Shown in pieces: positions 23,160 to 35,540 of a DNA stretch of 64,000 bases. Origin of the DNA: Dactylonectria macrodidyma (taxonomy: Eukaryota > Ascomycota > Sordariomycetes > Hypocreales > Nectriaceae); the NCBI GenBank assembly GCA_020744425.1, contig JAGMUV010000016.1, forward strand, positions 1,302,001-1,366,000. Direction: 5' to 3'. The position numbers and the translations under genes are program-made. The notes beneath the pieces were generated by a model. The model was not told the origin of the DNA and did not search any database. It saw only the letters and a list, made by a program, of their open reading frames with translations. Numbering within the stretch: the stretch's first letter is position 1; each line of letters begins with the position of its first letter.

Positions 23160-23380
23160 ACACTGGGAGTGCAGTGGAGACTGATACTTGATGCGTAGCG
23201 ACAAATGACGTCTTGTGTCTGAAAAAGCTCGCTACGCATGGATGGATGGATGGATGAACCCTCACCATCGATCCTTTCAGACGACCCGCAAGACGATGCG
23301 ACGGAGCGCGCATTGCACCTCGACTTGCCCCACTGTTGGTCCACTACAGTCTTTTCGTGCGTCATGCGTCGTGTGTCGGC
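23160..23380 (+). repeat. dispersed repeat D, short copy
   Basis: GAGTGCAGTGGAGACTGATA through the GATGGATGGATG tract to GTTGGTCCACTACAGT, as in the copies at 18480 and (inverted) 40020. A run of GGGTCAACTGGAGA units follows at 23425-23515. Confidence 0.65.
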
Positions 23381-23424
23381 AACGAACGCCAGGCGGAGCT
23401 GAAGAGAGGGCGAGATGATGAGGG

Positions 23425-23515
23425 TCAGTTGGGGAGGGTCAACTGGAGAGGGTCAACTGGAGAGGGTCAACTGGAGAGGACTACTTGGAGAAGTTAACTG
23501 GAGAAAGACTACTTA
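23425..23515. repeat. GGGTCAACTGGAGA minisatellite
   Basis: About five tandem 15-17-bp units with small differences; no coding meaning. Confidence 0.7.
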
Positions 23516-23564
23516 CTCTGTGGGGCATGGAAGGACAAGTTGGGAACCGTGACAAGACCCTCTC

Positions 23565-23860
23565 AGACACTACAAGACGCTACTAGACGCTGCAAGACAC
23601 GACAAGACACTACAAGGTACGACAAGACACTACAAGACACGACAAGATACGACAAGACACGACAAGACACTACATGACATGACAAGACTACAAGACAAGA
23701 CACTCCACAACTTGAGCAACCAAAGAGCGGGCATTTTGTCCGGTCCCCGCTTGCCTACCTTGCCAAAGCCTGCTTCGTTCTCGTGCAGTGTCTTGTCGTG
23801 TCTTGTAGTGTCTTGTCATGTCTTGTAGTGTCTTGTCGTGCCTTGTCGTGTCTTCGAGTT
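23565..23860. repeat. GACAAGACACTACAAGAC arrays, both orientations
   Basis: 23565-23710 carries GACACGACAA/GACACTACAA units; 23785-23850 carries the inverse TTGTCGTGTC/TTGTAGTGTC units. Together they form an imperfect inverted pair around about 75 bp. Confidence 0.7.
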
Positions 23861-24394
23861 AGCAGAAGAAGTGGACATTGATTCTGTCCGGTGCTTGGGC
23901 GGGCCGCAGGATCCCAATTTAGGACTGTTGCATGGGTGCAGTGAGGGCCGTGTCTGTTCCAACCAATTCGCCTGGCCAGGCACCTGGTGACAGATCCGTT
24001 AGATCCGTGAGATCTGCTTCGCTCCAATCATGCATGGCGACCTTGATCGTCGCTCACGTAGGGGCGTGGTAAGTGAGTAATCGGCCGTAATGCCTGCCAG
24101 GTCCGATGCTTTGTGACATGCGCGGACGGGAGCTTGTGCACTTTGCTGTTTCCAACAAGAGAAAGTCTCCTTGTAAGGTCCGTGACGATTGTGAGTCACA
24201 AAGAACTGCCCCGCGAGCGGATCAGAATGTCATGAGGGGGTAAGGTCTCGTGCTTGAGAACTCAGGTTTTGACCAGGCGACGCACAGTATGTGAGTACGT
24301 GGGGTGACCCAGTTCATCACCGCTACACTGTTTTCGAGTGTCGTGAATGATATGTACGGATTCTCAAAAGACCCATCGCTGTCTTCGACACCGG

Positions 24395-24940
24395 ACACCG
24401 GGAGTGCAGTGGAGAACTGATACTGGATACGTAGCGACAAATGACATCTGTGTGCAAACGAGCTCGCTACGCATGCGTTGTGGATACGTACTCGAGATGG
24501 CGCGACGGAACACAGGTGATGGGTCGTCGCTCGCTTCGTCCGTGGCGGAAGTGGTAAGGCAATTACAACGGACAGTCGTGGACGCGACCTCGCGAAAAGC
24601 TTTATCAAAAACGACTTGTCCCACTGTTGTTGGCCCACTAAAGTGCGACAAAATGTCGCTCATGAGAACCCCCGGAATGGTTACCTACTTGTCTGGTGTG
24701 GGGTCAAGGGTGTGTGTGTGAACAAAGGGTCTAGTTTAGACTTTTGAAATGTCTTGAGCTTTTGTGGTGTGTGTCGTTTGGTGTGTGTCGTTTGGTGTGT
24801 GTCGTTTAGTGTGTGTTTTTTTTGGTGGGTCGCTTGGTGTGTGTTGTTTGGTGTCTGTTTATGTAACTGAAAGGAAGAGAAGTCGGGAACGAAGCCGGGA
24901 AGGGAGGGTGAAGCGAGGCTGGAGAAATGGACGCTTAGTT
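24395..24940 (+). repeat. dispersed repeat D, copy 2
   Basis: Longest D copy. It includes the GACGCGACCTCGCGAAAAGC block, CTTGTCCCACTGTTGTTGG and at least four TGTGTGTCGTTTGG units (about 24765-24810). Confidence 0.75.
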
Positions 24941-25054
24941 ATGCTAAGAGCAGTCAATCTTTTGCCAGAAGGCCGACGAGATGGACATACATGACAGAGA
25001 GGGCTGGCTGACAAACAAACGGGTGGGCAAGGAGACGGCTGACTAGACCACCTT

Positions 25055-25280
25055 ACCCTGCACCTCAGCTTCCCTGTAAAAATTTCCCCCTCAGCAGCGG
25101 CTGTTAGCACTTCGTTAGGGCAGGGATTACTTTTGCAGGCCACCACTCGCAGCTTTTGCAGCCAGGACCTAACTGCGTCTTAGCAGGCCACGATCCGAAG
25201 GGATTAGGAGAGTTGACCTTCGGGTGAGCTGCAGCGACAGCCAGGAGCTACTGTCCTGGCACCAAACAAACCAGCCGGCT
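25055..25280 (+). repeat. dispersed repeat E, copy 1
   Basis: Matches 40245-40425 in inverse orientation and part of 40985-41160. Landmarks are CGGCTGTTAGCACTTCGTTAGG, GAGAGTTGACCTTC and GCTACTGTCCTGGCACCAA. A CTTCCGCGGCCCTGCCGCC block (25340, also 6712) follows it. No ORF of note. Confidence 0.7.
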
Positions 25281-25934
25281 CTCGCAAGATTGGGTGCCTT
25301 GCGAGGCCTTGGATCCTACTGGCCCTCCGGTCGACGTGATCTTCCGCGGCCCTGCCGCCTCGACAACCCTCTGTAGCTTCGGCTGCTACCCGGACCGCCA
25401 CCTGGCCCGACAACTTGTCTCACTGCTTCGAGACAACATACAGAAACCGGTGGATCAAGATGGTACAGAGCTTGCCTCGAGACCGCGGATCGAGACAATC
25501 GCCTCCTCCACAACAGCGTCCCAGTTGCCTTGGGTTTTTCTCCTGCGAGGGTTTTCCCCAAGGATGCACAGCTTTGGTTGCAGCTACTGGCGACCTTAGA
25601 TGACATGGCCCTCCGACCCTAGGGTGTCGATGGCTACTTGATCTATCTGTGCAAGAGAATTCTTGGCTGGGTGAGGGACGGTTCCCGCTGACGGGATGCC
25701 CTCTTGAAACAATGCGCCTTTGAGCCGATGCCATGCTGGATGAGCTAGATGGAGGCGCTGCTGCACGGAAGCTTTGCTAGGATCAACTGTATTGATGTCC
25801 TGTGTGACGTGCTTTAGCGAAAACTACTGTAGGGCTGGCTACGAGTAGAAAAGTGCCTTTCGGAGGGATTGAGCATGCATATAGCTCCGATCTAAGAGGC
25901 CTTGCAGATGGTCTGAGTAAGGTCCAATGCGGCA

Positions 25935-26580
25935 GCAATTGTAGATAGTTTAGCCCAGCACGTCCTGTGCCCCAATGGGGACACACAAGACCACAGGACC
26001 ACAAATGGTCGCCATGACGCGCGCGCGATGATGGTACACACACGTAATACATCCGGTCCCGCCGCAAGAACCTGATAAGAGTTCACTGCCGTGGAGGTAC
26101 GGAGTAGACTGACGCATTTGGTCGGGAGCGGGTCCCTCAGGATGCCGCTGCTTAGGCTAGATGGGTGCTTGGTCCATGAAAGGGAATTGTCGCGAGGGCG
26201 ATCAGCGAAAGCTTGATAGCACCAGACATTGTGGAGGAGGTGGGCCGGGACACTGAGGGGCAGTTCGCAGCGACGAGTGCGCATCGGACCGAAAGGAAGA
26301 GAGGGGGTTGACAAACAGGTGGGGTTGACGAACAAACAGAGGGGGTTGACAAACAAAGTGGGTTGACAAACAACAAACAGAGTGGGTTGACAAACAGGTG
26401 GGGTTGACAAACAAACAGAGGGGGTTGACAAACAAAGGGGGTTGACAAACAACAAACAGAGTGGGTTGACAAACAGAGGGGGGCGACAAACAGGGGGGTT
26501 GACAAACAGGGGGTTGACAAACAAAGGGGGTTGACAAACAAACGCGGAGAGGTCGTCCATCAAATGTGAAGCGGGCCACC
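25935..26580 (+). repeat. dispersed repeat C, copy 3, expanded minisatellite
   Basis: Same orientation as copy 1. The GGGGTTGACAAACA(AACAGA) minisatellite spans 26305-26545 with about 11-12 variable-length units, compared with 3-4 in copy 1 and one in copy 2. Confidence 0.8.
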
Positions 26581-26689
26581 AGGTTGCCCTTGCCAGAGGC
26601 ACAACGCCCGATGCTAGCTGGCAGGTGCTGACCTTGTTTTCGTCCTGGTGCATCGTCAGTTTGACTTACAACGCGATGCGGACATTACT

Positions 26690-26890
26690 CACACTATCCC
26701 AGCCACTTGAGCCTGTCATCGTGGTCTTCTTTCCTCCTCAAGATTTGTCCCATCACATCCTGCATCTCCTTCAACGTCCGCTCAACGGTCGCAGGCCGGT
26801 TACCCCCGCACAACCAATGCTGGACATCCCGGGACATTTTGTCATACTGACGCTGTTTCTTTCGGTGTTGTTGCAGTGCTTACAGTTATG
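26690..26890 (-). pseudogene. short helical protein fragment
   Basis: One minus-strand frame reads a polar, helix-prone segment (HRKKQRQYDKMSRD, then ERTLKEMQDVMGQILRRKED) of about 55 residues without a clear start. It is more protein-like than the antisense ORF. Family unknown; probably a relic. Confidence 0.3.
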
Positions 26891-27179
26891 AGACTCGCTT
26901 TTCTTCTTCTTCAATCAATACAACATGCTCATTTCAACACTCTATTGTCCACCTAACTGGGTCTGAAAAAAGTCCACAGCAAACGATAACTTAATCTGAG
27001 TTACATATGTATGCAAACTAGCGATCAGTGTGTACCATCTTGACACCTCATGTCTTCCTAGCGCAGAGCTTTCACCAAGAACACGCACCGCTCAGGGGCG
27101 CAAATCAGCAAGACCATTGCCTTGGCTGAGCTACTAGGATGTGTCCATACAAACGTAAAGCGGGACCGTCATGGACAGG

Positions 27180-27338
27180 GCTGCGTGTGTCTGGGTATGT
27201 GTGTCTGTGTATGTGTGTGGTGGGTGTAGGTAGGTGTGGATATGTGTCTGTGTCTGTGTATGTGTGTCTGTGGATGTGTGTCTGTGTGTGGTGGGTATGT
27301 GTCTGTGTATGTGTGTGGTGGGTGTATGTGTATATGTA

Positions 27339-27381
<43 letters not shown>

Positions 27382-27568
27382 GTGTGTCTGTGGATGTGTG
27401 TCTGTGTATGGTGGGTATGTGTCTGTGTATGTGTGTGGTGGGTGTAGGTGGGTGTAGGTAGGTGTGGGTATGTGTCTGTGTCTGTGTATGTGTGTCTGTG
27501 TATGGGTGTCTGTGGATGTGTGTCTGTGTGTGGTGGGTATGTGTCTGTGTATGTGTGTGGTGGGTGTA

Positions 27569-27635
<67 letters not shown>

Positions 27636-27814
27636 GTGTGTCTATGTATGGTGGGTATGTGTCTGTGTCTGTGTATGTGTGTGGTGGGTGTAGGTGGGTG
27701 TAGGTAGGTGTGGGTATGTGTCTGTGTCTGTGTATGTGTGTCTGTGTATGGGTGTCTGTGGATGTGTGTCTGTGTGTGGTGGGTATGTGTCTGTGTATGT
27801 GTGTGGTGGGTGTA

Positions 27815-27887
<73 letters not shown>

Positions 27888-27915
27888 GTGTACGTGTGTG
27901 GTGGGTGTAGGTGGG
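27180..27915. repeat. compound (GTGTAT/GTGTCT)n microsatellite with 246-bp higher-order repeat
   Basis: About 735 bp of TGTGTATG and TGTGTCTG units. A higher-order period of 246 bp is visible: the block starting GTGGGTGTAGGTAGGTGTGG recurs at 27448 and 27694. All ORFs in it are artefacts. Confidence 0.95.
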
Positions 27916-28159
27916 TATCAGTAGTTTATTTCGTCGAGGTATCACCCCACTTGTCCGCTCACACCAAATCCTAGCTATCTTATTCGCCTAAAAGCCACGC
28001 ATGTATCCTCCTGCATGCAGAGGCTGATGGGTACGTTGACCAATCGGCTGTAGACTTAGATTAGTCCGCCGTATGACTCAACGGTCACGAAGTGGATTGG
28101 GATCCGGTATTCGCACATCATTTACTATGACTGCCTCCTAGTGTTTTCAAGTATCTGCA

Positions 28160-28736
28160 CCCTTCTTAATTCGGCTTAGATTCTGCGCATGGACATGTCG
28201 CGGTGCAGGTGACATGATAAACAGTAGTGGAGACGGCAACACTCTTGGTTACAATGACGGGATGTGATTCCGTGGTGCGGTTCAAGATGCCGGTGCCATG
28301 GCTCGTGGCTGCGTGAGCGATGAGGGTAGAGGCAATGGAAGTGCTGTTGTAGGTGACAACGTGCGGCCCCAAGATGCTTTGCTCCCGACGAACCACTTCA
28401 GAGCCCGCAAACGGCGGTTGCCTGAACAAGCGCTTCCGCTACTGCAGGAACAGATCTGCATCGCTTAGCGACGTCGACTAGTAGCGAGAGTCGCGTCAAT
28501 TTCGATGTCATGGGACCCTACAATGGAGCATGCAAGGAAAAAGCTGTTCCCGAAAATGAAGGCGCATGGTATCCCGGAGAAGCTACTTGGATGGGTAGAG
28601 AGGCATTCTGGTCCAGCGGCGGATTGACAGTAATAGTGGGGCGATAGCATTCGTGGACGATTTCACAGTATGGGTCGCAGGTCCAATAGCACATACCAAT
28701 AGCACAGAGTAACCGCAAGGCAGTTGAATCAGTCAT
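28160..28736 (-). pseudogene. possible small secreted protein, frame-disrupted
   Basis: An ATG at 28736 opens a frame with a hydrophobic, Cys-containing start (ALRLLCAIGMCYWTC) and CDPYCEIVHECYRP, ending at 28518. A second frame (28429-28166) has a Ser/Thr-rich tail with two Cys pairs (VTCTATCPC). They could be exons of one small secreted Cys-containing protein, but I could not place an intron that joins them. Family not recognised. Confidence 0.3.
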
Positions 28737-28799
28737 CAATCATCAATCATCAAGGACGAGCATGTACGTCATATCGGTCACCACTTTACTAGGTAGCGA

Positions 28800-29670
28800 C
28801 AAGACTCAGGGACATACGAATGAAGCATCTACCGGTAGAAACCATTCAACCGCTCACGCTAGCGTCATGGGAAGAACAAGTAGTAGCTACCACCGATGAG
28901 GCAGCAGCGACAGTGGCCGAAGAGATTGGGCCACGCACATCGCGGGTGAGCAGCTCTGCTTGGAACGAGGTAGAAGGAAGGTGTTTGGTGGTTCATCTCG
29001 TCTCGAGCGACGAGCATAGGGGAACAGAGACAATGGCAATGGCTAGAGTTAGAGATACGCTGCTCACTCATGATCTCTGATGGCTCGTGCCGGAAGTCTT
29101 CATGCCCGAGACGATCCCATACGACGTGAACGTAGCGGCTAAGGATGCTTCGGTCAAGAGCAGGTTGGATAAGAGTAGGTTGGGTTGCCGTAGTAGAAGA
29201 AAAAGGGGGGACGATGTCTAGAAGCTCATGAAGATGTGGCAAGCGGACGGACGGCAGAATGGAGCAATGAGAAGCAACTGACGTACCAGAACACGAACTC
29301 GCACTAGCGTTAGAAATGGACAGCTTCATGGCCGTTACCACGAACCTACGCAGCACTTTTGCGCGATGAATCGTCCAAGCCGGTCTTATCTCCAGGTCAG
29401 TCCACTGCCACTTCTGCTCTGTTGTCGTTGCGAGCATACTTGGCGAGAACTCCATTTGAACGTTTGCCAGCGGTGTTTTGTACGCAACCGCCTGCGTTCC
29501 GATGTCGTGTGGTAAGGCACTCTCGTGTCATGGCCTCACCTCAGCAGCGACGCCATATGAACGTACTCGATCGAGATGTATACCTTTGCGAACGCTGTCA
29601 CGTGGAGGGATGGGGAATGGGGCATTGAGGAAATGCAACTTGACAACAAAAGGCCAGCCGCCAGTATTCC
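28800..29670. other. open frames on both strands, no recognised gene
   Basis: A 196-aa minus-strand ORF (29455-28865) and an 86-aa plus-strand ORF overlap. Neither has a domain I recognise, so I leave them uncalled. Confidence 0.3.
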
Positions 29671-29679
29671 AGTGTGCAA

Positions 29680-32600
29680 TGCTAGCTCGCCTGAAGGTAC
29701 TGCTTATGCGACGACCAGATCACTCGCGCGCCGTCGTGGTTGACTCTTTCGTCATATGCAGCGAAGTCCCCGTGGACGGATGTTGCTGCGAACAGATGAT
29801 GCAGAGCTGTCCGAGGGAGCGAGAGCTCCGGTGGGCACGTGGGCAGCGTATAATCGCCTAGAAGATTAAATCTCCTGTACTGTTCGAAGGCAAAGTTGAC
29901 CACCATGATGCGAAAGCTTCCTTGGGTTTTAACTTCGTCATCTTTCGCAGGTATGCCAGCGTCGGCTGAGCGCCGTCCGCCTCCGGCAGCGACGAAGCTG
30001 CTTTTGCCAGTTTGTCGGCCTGTTTGTTGCTAAGATTGTTCGTGCGGCCAGGTATGCAGCGTACTTGTGTGGTTCCATGTGATGCAGCTCAGGCCTGGAA
30101 CTCGAGGAAGGCTTGCCGCGTACACATGTGGCAGCTGCCAGGTTGTCTAAGCAGACTACGATATCCTGTGTCGCTGATCCTGGGAGGTATAGGACGGCCT
30201 CGAGGCCCTCTAGTGCTTCTATGGTCTCAGCATCAAAGACCTCGGCAAGCCCAAGACGGCCGGAGCCGTCCCAGATGGAGAGGTCGTTCTGGTGAATGGC
30301 GAAGCCGCAGCTGACTGCTCCCTGTGAGGACAAGGACCCGTCTGAGTATACGATCAAGGTAAATGAGTGTACTGATTCGATCCACTGGAGGAAAGCCTGG
30401 GAAGCCTCAGCAGATTCTCCTTCCGAAGCTATCTGTAGGACTGTTTCCAGTTCCTTGCTGTAGCATTGTTGGATGTGGGTCGGCCGTACGCAGGGCGCGA
30501 GGAGCTCATCGGCTCGTCGGAGACGCGTCCTGAAGCTTGCCTCTGATGAGGTTTAGTACTTCCGCTTGATGAGCCTATGGCATGTGGGATGTCTAGGTCG
30601 AAGCGTGCGCTTCGCGATGGGGTGGGGCCTCGTCGAGGGATGAAAGTCGAGCTGAGAAACAATATCGACGTACTTCAAGAAGCTAAGCCGCTGGTGGTAT
30701 CTCGCTTTGCCGATGGAGGATGGCGATAGGGGCCGTCCTCCAGACGGGGAGCATAGCTCGCGTGGACTGGTCAATGGCCTCGTTCAATCTCCGCAAGAAG
30801 TGTCGAATATTTGATGGCCGGTCTTGAGACGACGATTGGTTCCATCGCGGTCGGGTTGCACCAGGGTGCCATACTTCGGCGTCGTAGAGCAGGACTGGCT
30901 CCACAAATGCCCCGTTTGCCGCACCCAAAGGACCATTTCTTCGACAGAACGTGATGCCGCAGCTGCTGTCTATTCTACTGCATCGCCTGTGCGCAGGACG
31001 CCTGTATTGTCCGTGTTGTCCGTGTTGCCCGTGTTGTCCGTGTTGTCCGTGCCGTCTGCATAACCGAATCGGCCTCGAGGGTTTCCTAATCGGCACATGG
31101 GTTCTGTATACAGCTGAAAGAGGACCGGCGATACCGGCAATCCCTGAGGGAGACCCGCACTAGAGAGGAGAGAGCGGTGTGATGGTGTCTTGGTACCTAG
31201 CACGAGCACATCGGTCGTCCAATAAAGGACCTAGCCTATCGTGTGAGATGGTCCGGCCCGCCTTGTTCGCAGAATCGCAAAATGAGTCTGTTGCGCATGG
31301 CAGTGTCAAATGCACCTTAGATGTCCATCGTGACCAGTGTGACCACCCTCTTGCGGGAAAATGCTTCCTCAATGTCGTGAACCAAAGTAGCTCCAAGGTC
31401 TGTCGCCGATGTCTTAGGGAGAGCTCCGGCTTGCTGGGGATGAAGGACTCTCCGTAGTGAATTCATGCCCACACGAGACGACGCGCAACTGACCGTTCCA
31501 TTCCCTTGCCGAAGCAGAAGAGCAAAGAGAGAGGTCGCCATGCTCGTGGGGCTGTCAGGTCTCTTTGTCCAAGCGTAGCGACCGCAACCACCTCTGCTAC
31601 CCTGAAGGGTTTTGGGTGGTGGCCTATTGCTAGACACCCCTCGAAGAGGCGACGGGCGTGCGACCCAATGATGTGCCACAGTGCTGTAAGGAGTTTGACT
31701 GTGATGCCATCTGCTCCCGGAGATGTCTTCCCGGTACGGAAAGTCGCTTCCTGTGCATCCAGAGAGATTTTCTGCAGGAGTGGAATCATTGTGTGGGTGA
31801 GTGTTGACCTGAATCCAGGGGTCGTGAATATATATAATCATCTGCTGTTTGCCGCTCCAAAGTAGCTCGCCGGAGCACGTTAGCCTCGTCCAGCTGGGTT
31901 TCGTAGACTACCTCGTCCACCTTGCAGTGGAGGAGGTTGGAAAGGCCCTGGTGATCCCAGTCACCGGACGACCTTGAAAACGGAGCTGCTGTCTGAGAAG
32001 CTGTCGATCAGGTTCCGCCAGAAGAGCCTTCCAGCCTGGCGAACCACATGGTGGAAATCTCGGTTGGCTAGCTAAAAACTCTTGGTTGAATCCGAGGGGG
32101 TACAGTCTTCTGATCGCACGATATCCGGCTGCAGCACGGTCGCACTCTTCGGTCCACCACGGAGCGCCGTGTGCTCCCTTCCTCGCAGGCCCGTCCGTTG
32201 CCTTCGCTGCTGATTGAAAGGGGCTCACGAGCGTAGATGCGAGCTCGTCTAGCTTCGACGGACCCGAGGCAGCAACGGGGATCCCAGTCGATCCGAGTTC
32301 TGCGATTTCTACGAAGCCCTTGAGCTCGTCGTCTGTTGGGCCATTGCAGTAGAATATCCAATCCACGATTTTCATCGTTCTGGCGGTAAAAGTTAACGAT
32401 CGCTATATCGTTGACCGTAAGCCACAGGATATCGCGGCTTATGTAGGGTCGGTTCTGGCCTGCCAGGAGCTTGGCGTCACGGCGGACATACGTCATGACT
32501 CTGGGCCGAGTGCTATTGCTATCCCACGCTTCGACTGGAGAGCAGGTGTCGTATGCCGGGTGAGTCTTCGTGAGGCAACGGGGATTTGCCATCGTTGTCC

Positions 32601-33400
32601 ATGGTTCTTGAGGAGCACGAGATCGTATCGTTCCGAGTCTGCTAATGCAAGAGCACAGTCATGGACCGGGGACATCTTGCCGACGTTGGCCTGAAAGTCT
32701 CGGAGAGTTTTTTTTTTTATCGCCCCTTTGTGCTCGCGGGCATCTACTCGTGATCATGCTCATGGTCACGGGGCCGTGTGATAAGGACAGTGTGGTACTT
32801 CCTTGGAGAGCCAGGTCTTGGGTGCTCGGGTTCCTCTGGGGGTGGCCACGATTATGCATGAGCGCGCTCTCGACGCGGCGGAACTGGGAGCGCAAAGGCT
32901 GGATCGTCCTTGTGACCGGGCGCTATCGCGTCTTGGGCCGAGTGGCGCTGGCGGTATGTCCCGGCACCTACCGTTCGCATGTGGTCTCTCTGCTCTTTGG
33001 GTAGCCGGCGGAGCACGCCGTGCACTTTCTTCGGTGGAGCTGGGCACTTGGCGAAGTTGGCGCTGTGCGGGCCGAGGTAGTTGGCACACTACTCTGGGGC
33101 AGTGCAGTCCACGGAGTCGTGGCCAGTCTTTCCGCAGCGTACGCACAGAGGGCATTGGTAGCAGGTGCGCAGCGGGTGGCATCCCAAGCATACGTCGCAC
33201 TGCTTAGCGCGGTTGGTCTTCTCGATGAGCCTTGCTGGTTGGCTGCTGAAGAGGCGCCAATACTCCTTGACTGGCTCGAGAAAAAGATATAAGTCAAGTT
33301 TTGTTAGAGGGTTGTCGGACTGGTGCCGTAAGGGGCGTATGTCGACAGGCTTCAGCCCTGTCTGGATTTTAATTTCTTCCTTCACAGCAGCATCACTGTC
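29680..33400 (-). mobile_element. decayed near full-length Tad1-like LINE
   Basis: Read from 33400 downwards, the minus strand shows in order: gag-like ORF1 with zinc-knuckle Cys/His repeats (CDVCLGCHP and CVRCGKTGHDSVDC, 33250-33090), an AP-endonuclease domain in pieces (32675-31908), RT fingers (TSPGADGITVKLL and APRAWRPLSLL, about 31730-31500), RT palm with a disturbed YADD (about 31070-31010), RT tail (VEPVLLYDAEVWHPG, about 30880), RNase H (YSDGS, EVFDAETIEALEGLE and CLDNLAA, 30357-30080) and the C-terminal ALHHLFAA...HGDFAAY block (about 29800). Frames shift repeatedly and stops occur. It is related to, but not the source of, the 20577-22402 element (different RNase H sequence). Confidence 0.88.
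31005..31060 (-). repeat. 9-bp minisatellite inside the RT catalytic motif
   Basis: Five to six units of TTGTCCGTG (plus strand) lie directly after the codons for FGYAD, adding Thr-Asp-Asn repeats where the second catalytic Asp of YADD and following residues should be. Confidence 0.8.
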
Positions 33401-33767
33401 TGCCTCGTTGCCGTAGAGGTCGGTCAGTTTGCAAGGGTAGGCAGTCTGGGACTACATAAGTAAACGCAAACCACTCCTTGTTAGTCTCTATAGCAGCAGC
33501 CCGTGGATCGGCTGCCCATTCCATTTATCTCTGTACGAGGAGATCGTGGGTGATTATGTCGGTGGCGAGGACGACCCATCCGGGCCTGACTTGGGAAAAC
33601 TCGCAGGATCTTGCGTCAGCCCTCTCCAAGTTTCCCGGACATATAGGCCCGGGTTACAAAGTCCTTGTGAGCTCTAGCCGGAGCTCCGGCGTCTTACTGG
33701 CTGAAGACACTGAGGTTCTCGCGGGGAGGGAGAACAGCAGTCAGCTATCCCTGGCGATGAGGGGGGT

Positions 33768-34003
33768 TTTGTTGATGATGTTGATGACGTTGATGATGTT
33801 GATGATGTTGATGATGTTGATGATGTTGATGACGTTGATGATGTTGATGATGTTGATGATGTTGATGATGTTGATGATGTTGATGATGTTGATGATGTTG
33901 ATGATGTTGATGATGTTGATGATGTTGATGATGTTGATGATGTTGATGATGTTGATGATGTTGATGATGTTGATGATGTTGATGATGTTGATGTTGGTGG
34001 GTA
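33768..34003. repeat. (TTGATGATG)n microsatellite
   Basis: About 26 copies of a 9-bp unit with occasional TTGATGACG variants, near the presumed 5' end of the decayed LINE. The Met/Leu- and Ile/Asn-rich ORFs across it are artefacts. Confidence 0.95.
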
Positions 34004-34009
34004 AGAGAA

Positions 34010-35540
34010 TTGTTTGCAGCCGGAGGCGAGGCCGCGACGCTGCTGTAGGTAGGCACGGGACCATATTTAGCGTCAGTGAGTGCCTAGTTCCATGAATCCA
34101 AGAACCTATTGGCAAACTCTTGAGCGAATTCTCATTCGAGTCCTGTGGTGGATTGTTCTGTCGCATCCCCCCGAATTGAGCACAGAAGACCTGGTACACC
34201 TTCAACGTGGCAGTGTACTCCTCCACACGCTCGCATGCGAGCCTACTGGCTGGTTCAATAAGAGATACTGGTTGCTGTTCAGTGGTCCGAGTACGATCGG
34301 GAGAGGAAGACGGACGGACGGACGGACGGACAGGCAAACTGGGCTCCTTCCGTGGCCGCAGCGTAGAGACCGAATGGAAGGCGAAGATGGCGTTTGCGCC
34401 GTCCTCCCGAAGGCCGGCGGGACACCAACATGTCCATGCACAACGGCCGAGATGTTTTGCAAGAGGTCCATGCGGGCTCTTCGATTGAGATTGGCGCGAG
34501 TATGGATTCCCAGGTCGAAGCGATCTGGGAAGGCGGGCGCACCGGTGGTGACCGATGCCATCGCCCTCGCCAGAGGCTGCGCGGATCGCAGGATCATGGG
34601 TTGTTGCGGTGCACTTGCTAGGGAAATGGGTGTAATTGAGGCCACTTTCTGCAACACCCTGTTAACATCTGCGTGCCAAGAAAGTAAGACGACAAAGGAA
34701 GGTACATCCAGTTGAATTGCCCGAAACATCCTACCCATGCTGGGTACATCAGAGCTTCGGGCAGCTTCTGCTGAACGACTCGTGCGGTCCATCACCACAA
34801 GGCACACACTTGAGTACCTGCGTTTGGCACGCGCTGTGGTGATGGCCTTCGGCGGCGCATCTCGCACACACCTGGTTCTCGCTGCACGAGAAGGCTCAGT
34901 GGCTGAGCACCTGGCAGTCCCAACATTGTGTCAGATCGACTCTCCACTCCAGCGTGCTAGTATAAGCCGATTCGCCAGCTGCAAGGAAACAGCGTTCGTA
35001 TAATAAGAGTCTCCCGACATTGCTCGTTTTAGTGAGGCACGCCGCCATGGATCCAAGTGCCTTCTTTGCGTCGTCCTTTCAACTCAGCCAGGCCATCTTG
35101 GGCCAAAGCCACCATTGTTCCAGGGAAGACCTTGCCTTCCAGGTCGAGAACGGCGGCGTGGTTTATATCGTCAACTTCGACTGGGTATGGTAGGTCACGA
35201 AGCACTCCCTTCACACCTGGAACCTTCTTGGTCTCAATAATGCACTTGCAGTCAAGAAACCCCGCCAGCTGCCGGGTCAAGGATATATACGCTGCAATCA
35301 CGACTCTGTTAACGAGCTCCGGGAGGGGGGGAACATGTTGACGAACCTCTGACTTCCTGCCAGCGACGAAAACAAGCTTCTTAATAAGAAACTTGCCAAA
35401 GCAGAGGCACAGACAACAACACAGCAGGGAGCCACTCCTGAAAAGTGATTCCCTGCACCATCGTCTGCTATCCCAGCTCCAATCAGGATTGGAAAGGGAG
35501 AGGGTACGAGAGCAGTTGGTATGGTGGAATGAATCTTCTC
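34010..35540. other. unassigned; possible 5' part of the LINE and unknown minus-strand frame
   Basis: A 221-aa minus-strand ORF (34867-34202) may be the N-terminus of the LINE gag or unrelated. Another minus-strand frame (35420-35029) reads a natural-looking segment (CKCIIETKKVPGVKGVLRD) but I recognise no family. A GGAC tetranucleotide run lies at about 34310-34330. Confidence 0.35.

Noticed and set aside
27169..27945. 258-aa His/Thr-repeat ORF
   Set aside because: Microsatellite artefact.
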